Shown: positions 11,889 through 12,124 of the stretch, piece by piece
Layout of the letters: each line of letters begins with the position of its first letter
How positions within the stretch are numbered: position 1 is the first letter of the stretch
Source of the DNA: an uncultured Mycoplasmatota bacterium
GTDB taxonomy: Bacteria; Bacillota_I; Bacilli_A; RF39; UBA660
Length of the DNA stretch: 12,124 nt
Reading direction: 5' to 3'
NCBI GenBank assembly: GCA_946407055.1
Contig: CAMJMP010000012.1
Span: 1 to 12,124, forward strand
The notes under the pieces: model-generated
Databases searched by the model: none
What the model saw: the letters and a program-made list of their open reading frames with translations, nothing else
What the model was told of the DNA's origin: nothing
Position numbers and translations under genes: made by a program

Positions 11889-12124
11889 ATGAAAAAAGAA
11901 GAAATAGAAAAACTATCTATTGCTTTAGAAGAAGCAAAAGATACTTTTGATATTATTATAGGTAAAATGAAAGCAAATGGAATAAACTATCCATATGAAA
12001 GTGTACAATATGTAGTAGATGGTAATTATGGAAGATCTAAAATGGATATATATGGTTTATCTGATATGAAATATGTACATGATACTATTCGTGAAGAAAA
12101 TAAGAGTGGATTAAGAAAACTTAA
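11889..12124 (+). CDS. Hypothetical protein, C-terminus cut by window edge
   Basis: This open frame begins MKKEEIEKLSIALEEAKDTF and runs 78 codons to the window edge without a stop. It starts with a charged helix, then VQYVVDGNYGRSKMDIYGLSD and a helix (VHDTIREENKSGLRKL). The SD AGGGGG lies seven bases before the ATG, and an extended -10 promoter precedes it. No family recognised; too little is present to say more. Confidence 0.65.
   Translation, partial: MKKEEIEKLSIALEEAKDTFDIIIGKMKANGINYPYESVQYVVDGNYGRSKMDIYGLSDMKYVHDTIREENKSGLRKL

Overview
The window is very AT-rich. Arg is mostly AGA, Trp is TGG, Shine-Dalgarno (SD) sequences are strong, and intrinsic terminators are hairpins followed by T runs. 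One gene stops at TGA (7174-7176) just before a terminator and the long reading frames have no internal TGA, so the standard bacterial code applies. This suggests a low-GC Firmicute, probably a host-associated Bacilli or Erysipelotrichia-like lineage rather than a TGA=Trp mycoplasma. That placement is inference from composition and gene families.

Layout. 1-739 (minus) is a LysR-family regulator cut off by the window edge. It is divergent from an 828-1973 gene whose C-terminal half looks like a class II aldolase/adducin domain. The gene-poor gap 1974-2305 holds a compact locus with the architecture of a type I toxin-antitoxin system of the Fst/TxpA kind: a 22-residue hydrophobic peptide gene with a sequestered SD, and a short convergent antisense RNA ending in its own terminator. 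2306-4366 encodes a PLP-dependent aminotransferase fused to a GNAT acetyltransferase. It converges on a small cysteine-free HNH-like protein (4380-4760, minus).

From 4855 to 11301 there is a run of plus-strand genes, mostly unrecognised: a coiled-coil protein (4909), a 496-residue protein with a kinase-like glycine loop near its C-terminus (5686), a charged cytoplasmic protein (7250), and four membrane or surface proteins. These four are a Big2-like exported protein (7972), a VanZ-family protein (9025), a single-pass anchored protein (9831) and a two-TM protein (10693). The window closes with a small acidic minus-strand gene (11324-11713) and a divergent gene that runs off the end (11889).

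Transcription is strikingly uniform. Almost every gene has its own promoter of the form TGN-TATAAT (extended -10) with no convincing -35, a leader of about 10-40 nt, and in most cases its own terminator. The genes are therefore mostly single transcription units, not one operon. The exceptions are informative. The aldolase-like gene lacks an extended -10 and faces a LysR gene. The HNH-like gene has a full TTGACA/TAGAAT promoter. The 10693 gene has three 10-bp TTTTTGTCGA repeats and a 17-bp palindrome in front of its promoter. The most noteworthy locus is the putative type I toxin-antitoxin module at about 2036-2240.
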